Source: a virus
Virus record (IMG/VR): IMGVR_UViG_3300029448_000024
Coordinates: 1 to 44,955 of that record
Reading direction: 5' to 3' (one strand)
DNA: 44,955 bases
Notes under the pieces: model-generated
What the model saw: only the letters and a program-made list of their open reading frames with translations
Databases searched by the model: none
What the model was told of the DNA's origin: nothing
Shown here: positions 30,790-39,302 of the stretch, in pieces
Numbering within the stretch: the first letter of the stretch is position 1
Layout of the letters: each line of letters begins with the position of its first letter
Translations under genes and position numbers: made by a program

Positions 30790-31149
30790 ATGATTGAAGC
30801 AAACCAACAAACGGAGCCGACCGTTGAAAAGCAAGAGACCACTGGCAAAGACAAGGTTATCACTGTCTCACAAATCATCATGGATTTGGATAGTGGTCTG
30901 GGCCGTCCGCAAATCAAAGAGAAGTACAGCCTAACTGCTGCAGAACTTAAGCACCTGTTTCAGGTACCAGCTCTGAAGAAGCGTCGTCCAAAGCGTGCAC
31001 TCAACAAGATCAGCTTCACGCTGGTTGATGATGTGAGTGAGCAGCAAGATGACACTCAGCTGCGGGTAGACACCGAAGCACAGAAGGTCGAGGACAGCAC
31101 GTCCGAGAACGACAACGAAACGTTTGACGAATTTGAAATTATTGACTAA
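30790..31149 (+). CDS. Small 119-aa basic protein with wHTH-like core
   Basis: I prefer the ATG at 30790, after the ATPase stop. The protein begins with an acidic/Gln-rich tract. About 25-70 then hold a helical DNA-binding-like part (VITVSQIIMDLDSGLGRPQI followed by KEKYSLTAAELKHLFQVPAL), with a basic Lys/Arg patch KKRRPKRALNK. The C-terminus is acidic. The stop overlaps the next gene's ATG by one base (TAATG). It may be a replication accessory factor; the family is unknown. Confidence 0.55.
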   Translation: MIEANQQTEPTVEKQETTGKDKVITVSQIIMDLDSGLGRPQIKEKYSLTAAELKHLFQVPALKKRRPKRALNKISFTLVDDVSEQQDDTQLRVDTEAQKVEDSTSENDNETFDEFEIID

Positions 31150-31910
31150 TGGCTATCAGTGCAAATAACTCCAATGAAGAAGTAGCAGGCGGCAGTGGTA
31201 TTCCCCTGTACGTCGGTATCGCACCTATGAAAGTGGTGGCCGTCAACCCTACGTTGGCTGAGCTGCAAGCTATCGGTGTGAACATGCAGAACGAGCCTCA
31301 GTACACGGACGTCTCTATCGGAGGTGACCAGTACAACAAGCTCACGTTCTGGCTGCAGTGTCTCGAACCTAACTTTACCACACGTTTCGATGTGCTGGTC
31401 AAGCCTGAGCATCGTGTTGCCAAGTCCGGTAAGTTGCAGTGGTGCAACTCTGTCGGTCAGTTTGCATTCGCAGACCAGAAGGCATCCGAAGCATACGAGT
31501 GGTTCAAGGACACTGGTGTGAGACAGGCTTACGTCGGTGAGGAGACGCTCATGGATTTCATCAAGGCTTACGCTAATGTGGCCAACGGTGATGAGTGTGC
31601 GTTCGAGACCATCGATCGTATCATGGCAGGTGACGTGACTGAGATTAAGCAGCTCGTCAATGCACTGTCCGACAACCGTGTCAGAGTTCTGCTCGGTGTC
31701 AAGGACGGTCGCTACCAGCAGGTGTACACCAAGCACTTTGGTAGACTCAAGCCGTTCCGCAAGGACCTGTTCATCAAGCAGTTGAATGATGACTACGGTG
31801 CTTTCAATGCTGAGTATAACTCTAGCCTCGAGCTTGAGAAGTATGTGCCTGGCTTGATTGCTCCAGATCCCGAACCAGCAGCTGAAGAAGCAGTCGACAG
31901 CGACTGGTAA
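31149..31910 (+). CDS. Putative ssDNA-binding protein
   Basis: The 253-aa protein has a likely beta-rich N-terminal half and a highly acidic C-terminus ending in EEAVDSDW, a feature shared by SSB tails that bind partner proteins. Its middle includes FWLQCLEPNFTTRFDVLV and a Tyr/Phe-rich patch QQVYTKHFGRLKPFRKDL. Codon bias is strong, like that of the capsid gene, so it is abundant, as an SSB must be. It is encoded between a RecA-fold ATPase and the primase. No OB-fold motif is certain by eye. Confidence 0.55.
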   Translation: MAISANNSNEEVAGGSGIPLYVGIAPMKVVAVNPTLAELQAIGVNMQNEPQYTDVSIGGDQYNKLTFWLQCLEPNFTTRFDVLVKPEHRVAKSGKLQWCNSVGQFAFADQKASEAYEWFKDTGVRQAYVGEETLMDFIKAYANVANGDECAFETIDRIMAGDVTEIKQLVNALSDNRVRVLLGVKDGRYQQVYTKHFGRLKPFRKDLFIKQLNDDYGAFNAEYNSSLELEKYVPGLIAPDPEPAAEEAVDSDW

Positions 31911-31931
31911 TTAGTTATGTGTTGATAGAGG

Positions 31932-31963
31932 AGGGGGCCTTAGTGCCCCCTTCTTTATTTTTA
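31932..31963 (+). terminator. Terminator after the putative SSB gene
   Basis: AGGGGGC (31932-31938) pairs perfectly with GCCCCCT (31945-31951), loop CTTAGT, followed by TCTTTATTTTT. It ends the transcript of the highly expressed upstream gene just before the primase start at 31970. Confidence 0.85.
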
Positions 31964-31969
31964 CCGGTC

Positions 31970-32995
31970 ATGATTAAGCATCGCAATAGTGAAGACCATC
32001 TACACAGCGAAGTAATACTCAGCAAGATCTCAGAGTATGACATTTTCAGACACTACTGCCCTAACTTTAAGAAGACTGGTGTCAAGTTCTGCAGTGATCT
32101 GCGTGAGGACAAGAAGCCAGGCGTCAGCATTGTAGATTGGAAAGGTACTCTGCTGTACAAAGATTTTGCTTTCGAAGAACATACCTTCAACTGCTTTGGG
32201 TATGTGATGCACAAGTACAATCTAGACTTTGTAGGTGCTCTTCAACTTATATCTCGTGACTTTGGTTTGGGACTTTCTGCTACAGACGTAGCCCCTACTG
32301 CTAAGAAGTATGTATATCGGAGGACCCCACTAAAACGTGCCGTAATACGCATCAAGTCAAGACATTGGTCTAGTGCAGATGCAGATTATTGGAAGAAGTT
32401 TTGCATTCCAAAGAGTTTATTGGTTAGATTTGACGTCCACCCGATAGAATATTTTTGGATTAATGAAACACGTTTTCACCCGCATAGTATCAGTTACGCT
32501 TTCCGTTTTAACAGCGGTTATAAGATTTATAGTCCGCATGAAGAAGAAAATAAATGGTACTCTAACGTCGGTAAAAGCGTGGTTCAAGGGTATTCTCAAT
32601 TGGCTCGCACCGGTAAGATTGTATTTCTCACAAGTTCCCTCAAGGATGTCATGTGTTTGGAGGTGCTTGGCTACTCCGCCATCGCTTTACAATCCGAAAT
32701 GCAAATGCCCAAAGAAGCGTTCGTCCAGGAGCTCAAAGAAAGGTTCGAAGAAGTAATCGTCTTGTACGATAACGACTTTCATTCAGATCAGAATCCTGGA
32801 CAAACTATGGCCAATAAGATATGCCAACAGTTTGGACTTGCTAACGTATGTATTCCCAGTGTATATTGCAGCAAGGACGTATCTGATTTGATTAAGGATC
32901 ACGGGTTACAAGTAACGCAACAACTAATCAATGAAGAGATATGTCAGACAAACAGCAGCGGATCGACGCAATCCTACACCGATGTGCCCTTCTGA
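31970..32995 (+). CDS. DnaG-type TOPRIM primase
   Basis: Chosen start at 31970, after the terminator (341 aa). The N-terminal part has HYCPNFKKTGVKFCSDLRED (about 28-47) and DKKPGVSIVDWKG, the DnaG-like zinc/basic lead-in but without a clear four-Cys cluster. The TOPRIM region reads KIVFLTSSLKDVMCLEVLGY (about 221-240), with the usual catalytic Glu replaced by Ser/Leu. IVLYDNDFHSDQNPG (about 263-277) gives the DxD metal site. It synthesises primers for the family A polymerase. The missing Glu is seen in several phage primases as I recall, but should be checked. Confidence 0.8.
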   Translation: MIKHRNSEDHLHSEVILSKISEYDIFRHYCPNFKKTGVKFCSDLREDKKPGVSIVDWKGTLLYKDFAFEEHTFNCFGYVMHKYNLDFVGALQLISRDFGLGLSATDVAPTAKKYVYRRTPLKRAVIRIKSRHWSSADADYWKKFCIPKSLLVRFDVHPIEYFWINETRFHPHSISYAFRFNSGYKIYSPHEEENKWYSNVGKSVVQGYSQLARTGKIVFLTSSLKDVMCLEVLGYSAIALQSEMQMPKEAFVQELKERFEEVIVLYDNDFHSDQNPGQTMANKICQQFGLANVCIPSVYCSKDVSDLIKDHGLQVTQQLINEEICQTNSSGSTQSYTDVPF

Positions 32996-33168
32996 TGGCT
33001 AACCTAGGAACCAAGACACCATTAGATGTAGGAACGAGAGAAAAGGCAAAACAACAGGAACGAGAGTGGCTTCAAGAAATAAAAGACATAGATCCAGAAC
33101 AGTACAAAATGCTGGTACCCGATCAACAAGAGTACGAAACGCAAGAAAAAAGCAAGTCGACGGAATAA
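32941..33168 (+). CDS. Hypothetical 75-aa charged protein
   Basis: The gene overlaps the primase end by 55 bp. The small protein is Gln/Glu/Lys-rich with one long amphipathic helix (about 30-65, REKAKQQEREWLQEIKDI), and it ends with the segment EYETQEKSKSTE. It overlaps the start of the next nuclease gene as well. This may be a small coiled-coil factor; the protein could also be a chance frame, but its start and overlap fit the neighbours. Confidence 0.4.
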   Translation: MSDKQQRIDAILHRCALLMANLGTKTPLDVGTREKAKQQEREWLQEIKDIDPEQYKMLVPDQQEYETQEKSKSTE

Positions 33169-33560
33169 ACTTTCGCAGCTTACTCGAAGCGTTTTGTTAT
33201 CAGAAGCTCAAAGAGAACGGCATTCAGTCTGAGTATGAGACCAAGAAGTACGTTTTGTTTGAGGGTATTCACTATGAGAATAGTAGATACGAGGACAACG
33301 GCAAGACTGGTTATAAGGACAAGAAGACTCACAAGGTCCGCGACATCACGTATACTCCTGACTTCATAGACCCCAAAGGTAAATGGATTATAGAGTGTAA
33401 GGGATATGCGAACGAGAGGTTTCCCTTGAAATGGAAGATGTTTATGAAGCTACTAAACGAACAGGGTGATCCACCTGTCCTGTTCGTACCACGGAACCAG
33501 AAGCAAGTTCTGGAGACGGTAAGCAGAATCATAGAAATGACGGCCCCCACAGTTTTGTGA
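33066..33560 (+). CDS. DUF1064-like nuclease (PDDEXK-type)
   Basis: The 164-aa protein has a basic N-terminus overlapping the preceding gene, then GINFRSLLEAFCYQKLKENG (about 33-52) and RDITYTPDFIDPKGKWIIECKGYANE (from about 91: Tyr-Thr-Pro-Asp, then Glu-x-Lys as in PD-(D/E)xK). The catalytic set appears as Asp99, Glu110 and Lys112, then KGYANERFPLKWKMFMKL. This is the phage endonuclease/recombination resolvase type related to DUF1064. A role in branch cleavage or packaging cleanup is plausible. The only ATG in frame is at 33066. Confidence 0.75.
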   Translation: MASRNKRHRSRTVQNAGTRSTRVRNARKKQVDGINFRSLLEAFCYQKLKENGIQSEYETKKYVLFEGIHYENSRYEDNGKTGYKDKKTHKVRDITYTPDFIDPKGKWIIECKGYANERFPLKWKMFMKLLNEQGDPPVLFVPRNQKQVLETVSRIIEMTAPTVL

Positions 33561-33571
33561 GGGTCGTTTTT
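33540..33571 (+). terminator. Terminator overlapping the nuclease stop
   Basis: ACGGCCCCCACA (33540-33551) pairs with TGTGAGGGTCGT (33556-33567), with one mismatch and one G-U, followed by TTTTA. The nuclease stop codon (33558-33560) lies in the 3' arm of the stem. It separates the nuclease gene from the next gene, which starts at 33584. Confidence 0.75.
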
Positions 33572-33583
33572 ATTTACAGGAAC

Positions 33584-33943
33584 ATGAAAGAATTTAAATT
33601 AAGAAAGGGGGTTGACCCCCCGAAGCCCGGTGAACTAATCGGGGTAGCATATGGAGGGGCCGGAACTATCTGGCCCTCTGTATTTATGGGAGCTAGACAT
33701 ACTGGCGACCACTTTGTTGTAACACACTTTGTGCTTGGATGGGGGACTAGAACAATGCCTCCTGATCTTACCATGAAATGGCTACGTAAAAACTCTGACC
33801 GTATCTACGGAGAGCGTGTAGTCGACAGGATTATTCATGCAGACACAAAGTGTTTAAGCGCAGAAGAAACAAAACAGTACAATGCAATTAAATTAGTTAT
33901 AGAACATGAGTATCAAGACCATTGGGCAGTCAACCCAATCTAA
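33584..33943 (+). CDS. Hypothetical 119-aa protein
   Basis: The ATG at 33584 follows the terminator; an earlier in-frame start at 33557 would lie in its stem. The protein has a Pro/Gly-rich start (GVDPPKPGELIGVAYGGAG, about 9-27), a Trp/His-rich middle (FVVTHFVLGWGTRT), and a helical end (SAEETKQYNAIKLVIEHEYQ). No signal or membrane segment is present. It overlaps the rIIA-like start by 38 bp, so its expression is coupled to that gene. No family recognised. Confidence 0.5.
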   Translation: MKEFKLRKGVDPPKPGELIGVAYGGAGTIWPSVFMGARHTGDHFVVTHFVLGWGTRTMPPDLTMKWLRKNSDRIYGERVVDRIIHADTKCLSAEETKQYNAIKLVIEHEYQDHWAVNPI

Positions 33944-36653
33944 CACACGTGGTCTGGAGAAGATAATCAACAAGGGTGCAGAGCGCCTAGTTATTGATGT
34001 CCTCCAGTCAACACAGTATTCTACCCCAATCCCTTCTACTATCCGCGAGCTGGTAACTAACGCCTGCGATTCACAACGTGAGAAGGAGATTGCGATAGAG
34101 ATACTGACAGGTAAAGCAGAGGCATCGGAGTACTTCATCACCCGCGAAGGAGCTGAGTACGAAGATTCAAACTTCGATCCTAGCTATTATAACCTTGAGC
34201 ACCTTGACATGGACCAACATAGAGTCAAGGTACTTTACATTGAAAACGACGAAGGCACAGGATATTGCGACACGGTAGAGATTATTGATTATGGCGTAGG
34301 TATCGGTGGACGTAGACTCGAAGGCATGCTCGAGCTTGGCTATTCCACAAAGCGTAACACCGCAGAGAACTTCGGTGCATTCGGTTTGGGTAGCAAGATC
34401 GCTCTGTCTACGGGTGTTTCGCACTACACCATCGAGACTGTATACAATGGGAAGCTCTTCAAGATGCATTGCTACCCCTACAAGACTGACTTTGCAATCA
34501 GCAAGTGGGATGCAGACGGAGAGATTACCCTAAGCAATGGAGATCCAGCGTATTACAAAGCAACGACGCATAAGAACTACACTAAGATTTCGTTTGGGTC
34601 GAAGAAGCACAATCGTAGAGCATTCAACAATGCTGTGCGTGACCAGCTTTCCTACATCCACAACGTAGATTTCTTTACGCAGTATGCAAGCGGGGGAATG
34701 TTCCCTGAGCATATCTCTAAGAACATACTTATCAATACACCCACGTGCATTGTATCAGAGGGTAGCAGCTGGTACACCAAGCCACATATTGTGATTGTCA
34801 AGAACCCTGGTGATTCTATCGGTATCAACTATGGTAGTATTGACTTCCGTGAGATGGAGATGGAGGACCTGCATGGTAACATCGGCATCAAGTGTCCGAT
34901 GCGTCAGGCCTACATTGACGATGACGGCAATGAGGTTGTGGTGCGTGAAGGTGTGGAGGTTACCCCATCACGTGAGAAGGTAATCTACAACGATAAGACA
35001 AAGGAGTATCTGCAAAAGATGTTGCAACGTGCCGCCGATGAGGCAGGCGAATTGATTGAAGAAGCACTGAAAGAAGAAGACTTTTTGAAATGGATTGAAT
35101 TATGCTCTAATGTTCTGTACAAAAACTCTAGTTCAGAAGAAGTCAGCAACGATCTGATGGGTCTGAACCAGATTGCTCGTATGGTCGATACGTCTACGAT
35201 TCGACCGATGTTCAAATCCTCTGGCATTCGATACGCTAACCCTAAAAAGATGTTGCCTGGGTACCGTGTCAGAGTGATAACGAAGAACTACAATACGATC
35301 AACCGTGCAGATCTAGACAACTGGTCATCAGGTAACCTATCCCGTATCTATTATGCAGAGGACGGAGGGGCTTCCAAGATGAAGGATCTATACCTGACTG
35401 GAGAAGGTGGTGGATTCGTACTTATTACCCCAATCGACAAGGACTTCCTTGCGGATGAGATCTTCAAGGAGACTCGTCCTGAGCAGAAAGCAAAGTTGAT
35501 TGCGGCTAAGACGAAACACGACAACCTCAAGCAGGTCATAGCCCAACTCTTGGACCAGCACTCCCCCTCTCTTCTTAGTTATGATGAGATAGTAGTGCCT
35601 GATGATGTACAGTTGATGCTGTCTAAGATTGAAGAGAGAGAACAAACAAAGCAGCTAAGTGCAGCGGAGCTTCGTAAGCTTCAGCAGCGGACTGTTGGCT
35701 ACACTCTTCGTCTCAACAGACGAGAAGAAAAATGGGTGTGGGATAAGGTAGAGCCAAAGATCGAACAGGTCTTGAACTCTACTGTCCCCACATTCTACGG
35801 CACTCGTGAAGATGAGATGAAGCTCAAGTTAGCAGCCGCTATTCTTAAACCTCGTGTACCTACATGGTTTCAGAAAGGGACACATGCCGATGGTGATTGG
35901 GAACGCAGCCCTGTGCTGTTCCATGAAGTCGGCCCGTCCAATGCCTGGAGCCCTAGCAAATACAATCCTGAAGAGGGGCAAGTTATTGATCACAACTCGC
36001 CTCAGATTATCAGGATGTCGGAAGCTAACACTAGGCACGCGCGTAAGAATACAAACTGGAAACATGTTGATGATTTCTTCTTTACCATGGATGAAGAGGG
36101 TAACATCACTGTTACTGAGTATTTAAAAGCTGCACTAACTGGTATGTATCTCCGCAAGAATCGCAAGAGTGTTTGGATGTGGTTGGGTAATCGTGTTGCA
36201 CGTGAACTGCTGCCCCCAGCTAACAAACTCTACAGAACTATTGACAGGTATATTCAAACCACTTGGTTTCAGCCTGAACGAGATCAGGAGACCCAAGAGT
36301 TCTTGAGTTACCTAGAGAACTTTATAGAGTATCAAGACATTTGCGATGATGGCGACGTATCTTTGAGACAGCAGGCGTCTCGCTCTTTCTTTGTTGTAGA
36401 TGTACCAAGCATCGACGCATACGACAGAGAGATTGCTAACGTATGTAGCGTACTAAATGACTTGTCTGAAACGATTGGTGACTGGATGTTGGAGTGTAAT
36501 CCATCAGGTAGTCACAGCAATCTAGAAGTGTACAAGTTTGTGTTAGAGGGCTACAACAAATTTGATATCGATATTCCGGAGGTTGAGGTTCCCCGGATGA
36601 GATTTGGTTTTACACCTCAAGAACTAATCAAAACAGATAATGGTGAACATTAA
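33906..36653 (+). CDS. rIIA-like GHKL-ATPase protein
   Basis: The 915-aa protein resembles T4 rIIA in order and fold though longer (T4 has 725 aa). It contains a GHKL ATP-binding site: N-box RELVTNACDSQ (47-57), G1 box DYGVGI (128-133) and G2 box GAFGLGSK (157-164). A large helical/beta body follows. The rIIB-like gene follows with a 14-bp overlap, as in T4. In T4, rIIA/rIIB give lysis-inhibition and rapid-lysis phenotypes and are countered by RexAB. Whether the same holds here is unknown. Confidence 0.8.
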   Translation: MSIKTIGQSTQSNTRGLEKIINKGAERLVIDVLQSTQYSTPIPSTIRELVTNACDSQREKEIAIEILTGKAEASEYFITREGAEYEDSNFDPSYYNLEHLDMDQHRVKVLYIENDEGTGYCDTVEIIDYGVGIGGRRLEGMLELGYSTKRNTAENFGAFGLGSKIALSTGVSHYTIETVYNGKLFKMHCYPYKTDFAISKWDADGEITLSNGDPAYYKATTHKNYTKISFGSKKHNRRAFNNAVRDQLSYIHNVDFFTQYASGGMFPEHISKNILINTPTCIVSEGSSWYTKPHIVIVKNPGDSIGINYGSIDFREMEMEDLHGNIGIKCPMRQAYIDDDGNEVVVREGVEVTPSREKVIYNDKTKEYLQKMLQRAADEAGELIEEALKEEDFLKWIELCSNVLYKNSSSEEVSNDLMGLNQIARMVDTSTIRPMFKSSGIRYANPKKMLPGYRVRVITKNYNTINRADLDNWSSGNLSRIYYAEDGGASKMKDLYLTGEGGGFVLITPIDKDFLADEIFKETRPEQKAKLIAAKTKHDNLKQVIAQLLDQHSPSLLSYDEIVVPDDVQLMLSKIEEREQTKQLSAAELRKLQQRTVGYTLRLNRREEKWVWDKVEPKIEQVLNSTVPTFYGTREDEMKLKLAAAILKPRVPTWFQKGTHADGDWERSPVLFHEVGPSNAWSPSKYNPEEGQVIDHNSPQIIRMSEANTRHARKNTNWKHVDDFFFTMDEEGNITVTEYLKAALTGMYLRKNRKSVWMWLGNRVARELLPPANKLYRTIDRYIQTTWFQPERDQETQEFLSYLENFIEYQDICDDGDVSLRQQASRSFFVVDVPSIDAYDREIANVCSVLNDLSETIGDWMLECNPSGSHSNLEVYKFVLEGYNKFDIDIPEVEVPRMRFGFTPQELIKTDNGEH

Positions 36654-37788
36654 TTTGGTGGGGGAGAACGTCTCTATATCTATAGGGGAAGACTTCTTTG
36701 TCGTACCAAGTAATACTGCTACTATGACTGCCTTGAACGAGTACGCTGCTAAGGCGAACTTTGCCACGCTCAAGGAGGACTACGATGAGAACGTAGCCCA
36801 GATCATGGAGATAATAGCGGATAATGGTGTCGACGCGAATCGTAAGATTCGTTCTAAGTGCAGCTACCTGGTTCAGGACCAGCTCACTAAAGAATACTTC
36901 TTGACCTATGGGGATGAGAAGATCTCCGACATACCTATGCCCCAATCTCTTGTCGAAAGAATAATGGATTCGATTGACAAGAACATTGACTTTGCACCCA
37001 TCGTGAAGTTGTGGACTAGGTTTCTGCGTAACCCTTACGTCAAGAAGAAAGGTGAGGACTTCGTGTCTCGCTTTGCGGACTTCGTTAACATGAAGTATGT
37101 GCATCCGGAGAACAAGCAGATCTTCTTGGACAAGGGTATTGCAGATGATGTAGCAACTGAGCTAGCTACTGTGTATCAAATCAAAGTGACTAACGAGGGC
37201 CTACTCAATGGCTACAAAGTTAGTCGTGAGATTCTGCACAAGTTTGATGCTGAGAGTGGGGAAGAAGTTCCTCGCTACACACGCACGTTCAATGTAGATA
37301 CTGGTGAGATTGAGAGTGAAGGACTTCCCGAGTTTGTGGAGGACCGTCTCTTCGAACCTTCTGTCATGGGCCGAGGCGGTGATGCGTTCTACTGTGGTGA
37401 CAACAAAGGTCACTTCATCAAGGTAGGACAGACTCATAGGCTTGAGTCCTGGGACCAAGTGGACACTAACGACGATCGTAGTTGCGTCCCTGGTCTTCAC
37501 ATCGGCGGTCTGTACTACATCGCATGGTACAGTGGTGAGATTCACAACGTCTTTGTTGACCCGATGCATATCGGTGCTATCCCTAACTCAGAGGATGGTG
37601 CTATTCGGTGCCTGCAATACTTCGTGCACTCTAGCCTCGCTGGTGTGAACGGTAGTATGTATCACTCCTCCAAGTATGCGGAGCTCACTGACCAGCAATG
37701 GGAACAGATGCGCCGTGAGATACAGGAGGACAACATGCGTGCTTCAGACAAACTCCAAGAGTCAGAAGAACTATTATCAGTGATGTAA
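36640..37788 (+). CDS. rIIB-like protein
   Basis: The 382-aa protein follows the rIIA-like gene with a 14-bp overlap, as in T4 and relatives. It has a beta-rich, Asp/Lys-rich N-terminal half. A C-terminal patch with CVPGLHIGGLYYIAWYSGE (about 284-302) resembles the C-x-x-GLH motif of T4 rIIB. No ATPase motif is present. It is likely to act with the rIIA-like protein at the membrane or the replication fork. Its family assignment is moderate and rests on the partner gene. Confidence 0.7.
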   Translation: MVNINLVGENVSISIGEDFFVVPSNTATMTALNEYAAKANFATLKEDYDENVAQIMEIIADNGVDANRKIRSKCSYLVQDQLTKEYFLTYGDEKISDIPMPQSLVERIMDSIDKNIDFAPIVKLWTRFLRNPYVKKKGEDFVSRFADFVNMKYVHPENKQIFLDKGIADDVATELATVYQIKVTNEGLLNGYKVSREILHKFDAESGEEVPRYTRTFNVDTGEIESEGLPEFVEDRLFEPSVMGRGGDAFYCGDNKGHFIKVGQTHRLESWDQVDTNDDRSCVPGLHIGGLYYIAWYSGEIHNVFVDPMHIGAIPNSEDGAIRCLQYFVHSSLAGVNGSMYHSSKYAELTDQQWEQMRREIQEDNMRASDKLQESEELLSVM

Positions 37789-37789
37789 C

Positions 37790-38563
37790 ATGAGTCAGCA
37801 AATTGAACGACTTCCTAAAGGAAAGGCCGTTTGTTTGATTGACGCAGACTCGTTACTGTACTACGAGATGAACCGGGATACGTTGGAAGAGGCCATAGCA
37901 GGTCTTGACCAGCGTGTCCACGACATCTTGAACCAGTGCAATACTACTAAGTATGCGGGTTTTCTAACTCAAGGCAAGTGCTTTAGGTATGATGTAGATG
38001 TTGAATACAAGGCCAAGCGTAAGAAGTCTAACCGATCTGTGCTGTTCCCTTCTTTGAAGGAGTATGCGCAGCAGAAGTGGGGCTTCACTTATGTAACTGA
38101 GCTGGAGGCTGACGATATCGTTAGCTACTATTCATACAACCACGAAGAGAATACTATTATCTGTTCCCCGGACAAGGATGTACTCAAACAATGTGTTGGG
38201 ATGCATTACAACTATGGGAAAGCGGAGTTCACACACACGTCCCCCGACGAAGCTCTTAAGTTTCTGTGGGTTCAGTGTTTGATGGGCGACAGCACAGATA
38301 ACATCGTAGGTATTCCGGGTGTGGGGATAAAGACTGCCGAGAACTGGTTGAAAGACAGAACCAAAGACTTCGAATCTTTTGCCATACGCAAGTATGTCGA
38401 GAAGTTCGGTATGGTCGAAGGTATCACTGAGTTCTTCAAGAACTTCAACCTCGTCTATCTGCTTAAGACGGATGAAGACTTGGCCCGTTATGGGCTGAGG
38501 CTTCCCCCCTTGCAGTGCATAGACATTTCTCAGGATGAGTTAGATATATGGAAAGATGACTGA
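37790..38563 (+). CDS. 5'-3' exonuclease (flap endonuclease type)
   Basis: The 257-aa protein has the family's Asp-rich metal centre: LIDADSLLYYEMNR near 15-29, TELEADDIVSYYSY, ICSPDKDVLKQCV and MGDSTDNIVGIPGVGIKTAENWL (a helix-hairpin-helix DNA-binding motif). These match the 5' nuclease domain that in bacteria is fused to Pol I, but is separate here. It removes primers or degrades ends with the family A polymerase. The start at 37790 lies just after the preceding stop (TAACATG). Confidence 0.9.
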   Translation: MSQQIERLPKGKAVCLIDADSLLYYEMNRDTLEEAIAGLDQRVHDILNQCNTTKYAGFLTQGKCFRYDVDVEYKAKRKKSNRSVLFPSLKEYAQQKWGFTYVTELEADDIVSYYSYNHEENTIICSPDKDVLKQCVGMHYNYGKAEFTHTSPDEALKFLWVQCLMGDSTDNIVGIPGVGIKTAENWLKDRTKDFESFAIRKYVEKFGMVEGITEFFKNFNLVYLLKTDEDLARYGLRLPPLQCIDISQDELDIWKDD

Positions 38564-39302
38564 TGCCAAAGGTCTTAGCTTGACGCCCGTTGATGGGCGT
38601 ACGGTGAGGCTGCATAAGCCTACAGAGTATCGAGAAGAAGTCAAAGGTTCAGACATAATACGTCTGTACCAAGACAGCGGTCCCCTTGAGATCAAGGTGG
38701 GCTCATCGATAACGTATGGGAAAACAAAGCACAAGGTGAACGTTATCAAGAGAGGTATGCATCGTGACAAGATTGCTTGTTATGATCTCAAGAACTCTCT
38801 CTTGACTAGCTCTAGTATCTTTGCGCTCCCCTTTCTGGGGGGTAACAAGAAGTACATGTTGTGGGACTCGCTCTTTGTGAATGCGTTTATCTCAACAGAA
38901 GAATACGACGAGTGCATTGCACTGCTGTATCGGTTCTCTGGAGAGACGCTGTTTATGAAGTTCGAGGCTGCAATGTGTGCTATGCCTAATTTTATCAAAT
39001 TTGTTGACGTGGACAAGTACCATGTTCTCTTCATCTTTGATGTCCCAGACTCTGCAAAGAACTCTTACCAACGTTTTAGGAACGGAGAATACTCGCAAAT
39101 TGATGACATATGGAAGCTCATGATACTTGACTATCATGGCTTCGATAGCAACGGAAAGACAGGTCAGATACTGTACAAGAACCCCGAACTAAAGAAGAAC
39201 ATGGAGAAGCGACTCTTCATTGAACTTCCGGACGGGGCCGAACTACATGATATACCTGACATGAAGTACGAGAGGTTTAACAAAGAATATTATCAGATAT
39301 AA
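38556..39302 (+). CDS. Hypothetical 248-aa protein
   Basis: The protein, with no signal or membrane segment, is mixed alpha/beta. It has a basic N-terminal half (about 60-75, HKVNVIKRGMHRDK), an aromatic middle and a C-terminal helix ending in FNKEYYQI. It overlaps the 5' nuclease by 8 bp and the UDG start by one base. Its genomic place among DNA-repair and metabolism genes suggests a replication or DNA-processing job, but no domain is recognised. Confidence 0.5.
   Translation: MTDAKGLSLTPVDGRTVRLHKPTEYREEVKGSDIIRLYQDSGPLEIKVGSSITYGKTKHKVNVIKRGMHRDKIACYDLKNSLLTSSSIFALPFLGGNKKYMLWDSLFVNAFISTEEYDECIALLYRFSGETLFMKFEAAMCAMPNFIKFVDVDKYHVLFIFDVPDSAKNSYQRFRNGEYSQIDDIWKLMILDYHGFDSNGKTGQILYKNPELKKNMEKRLFIELPDGAELHDIPDMKYERFNKEYYQI

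Noticed and set aside
31146-31736. A 196-codon minus-strand frame opposite the putative SSB gene
   Set aside because: Antisense to a codon-biased gene; no neighbours in that orientation and no recognisable domain.
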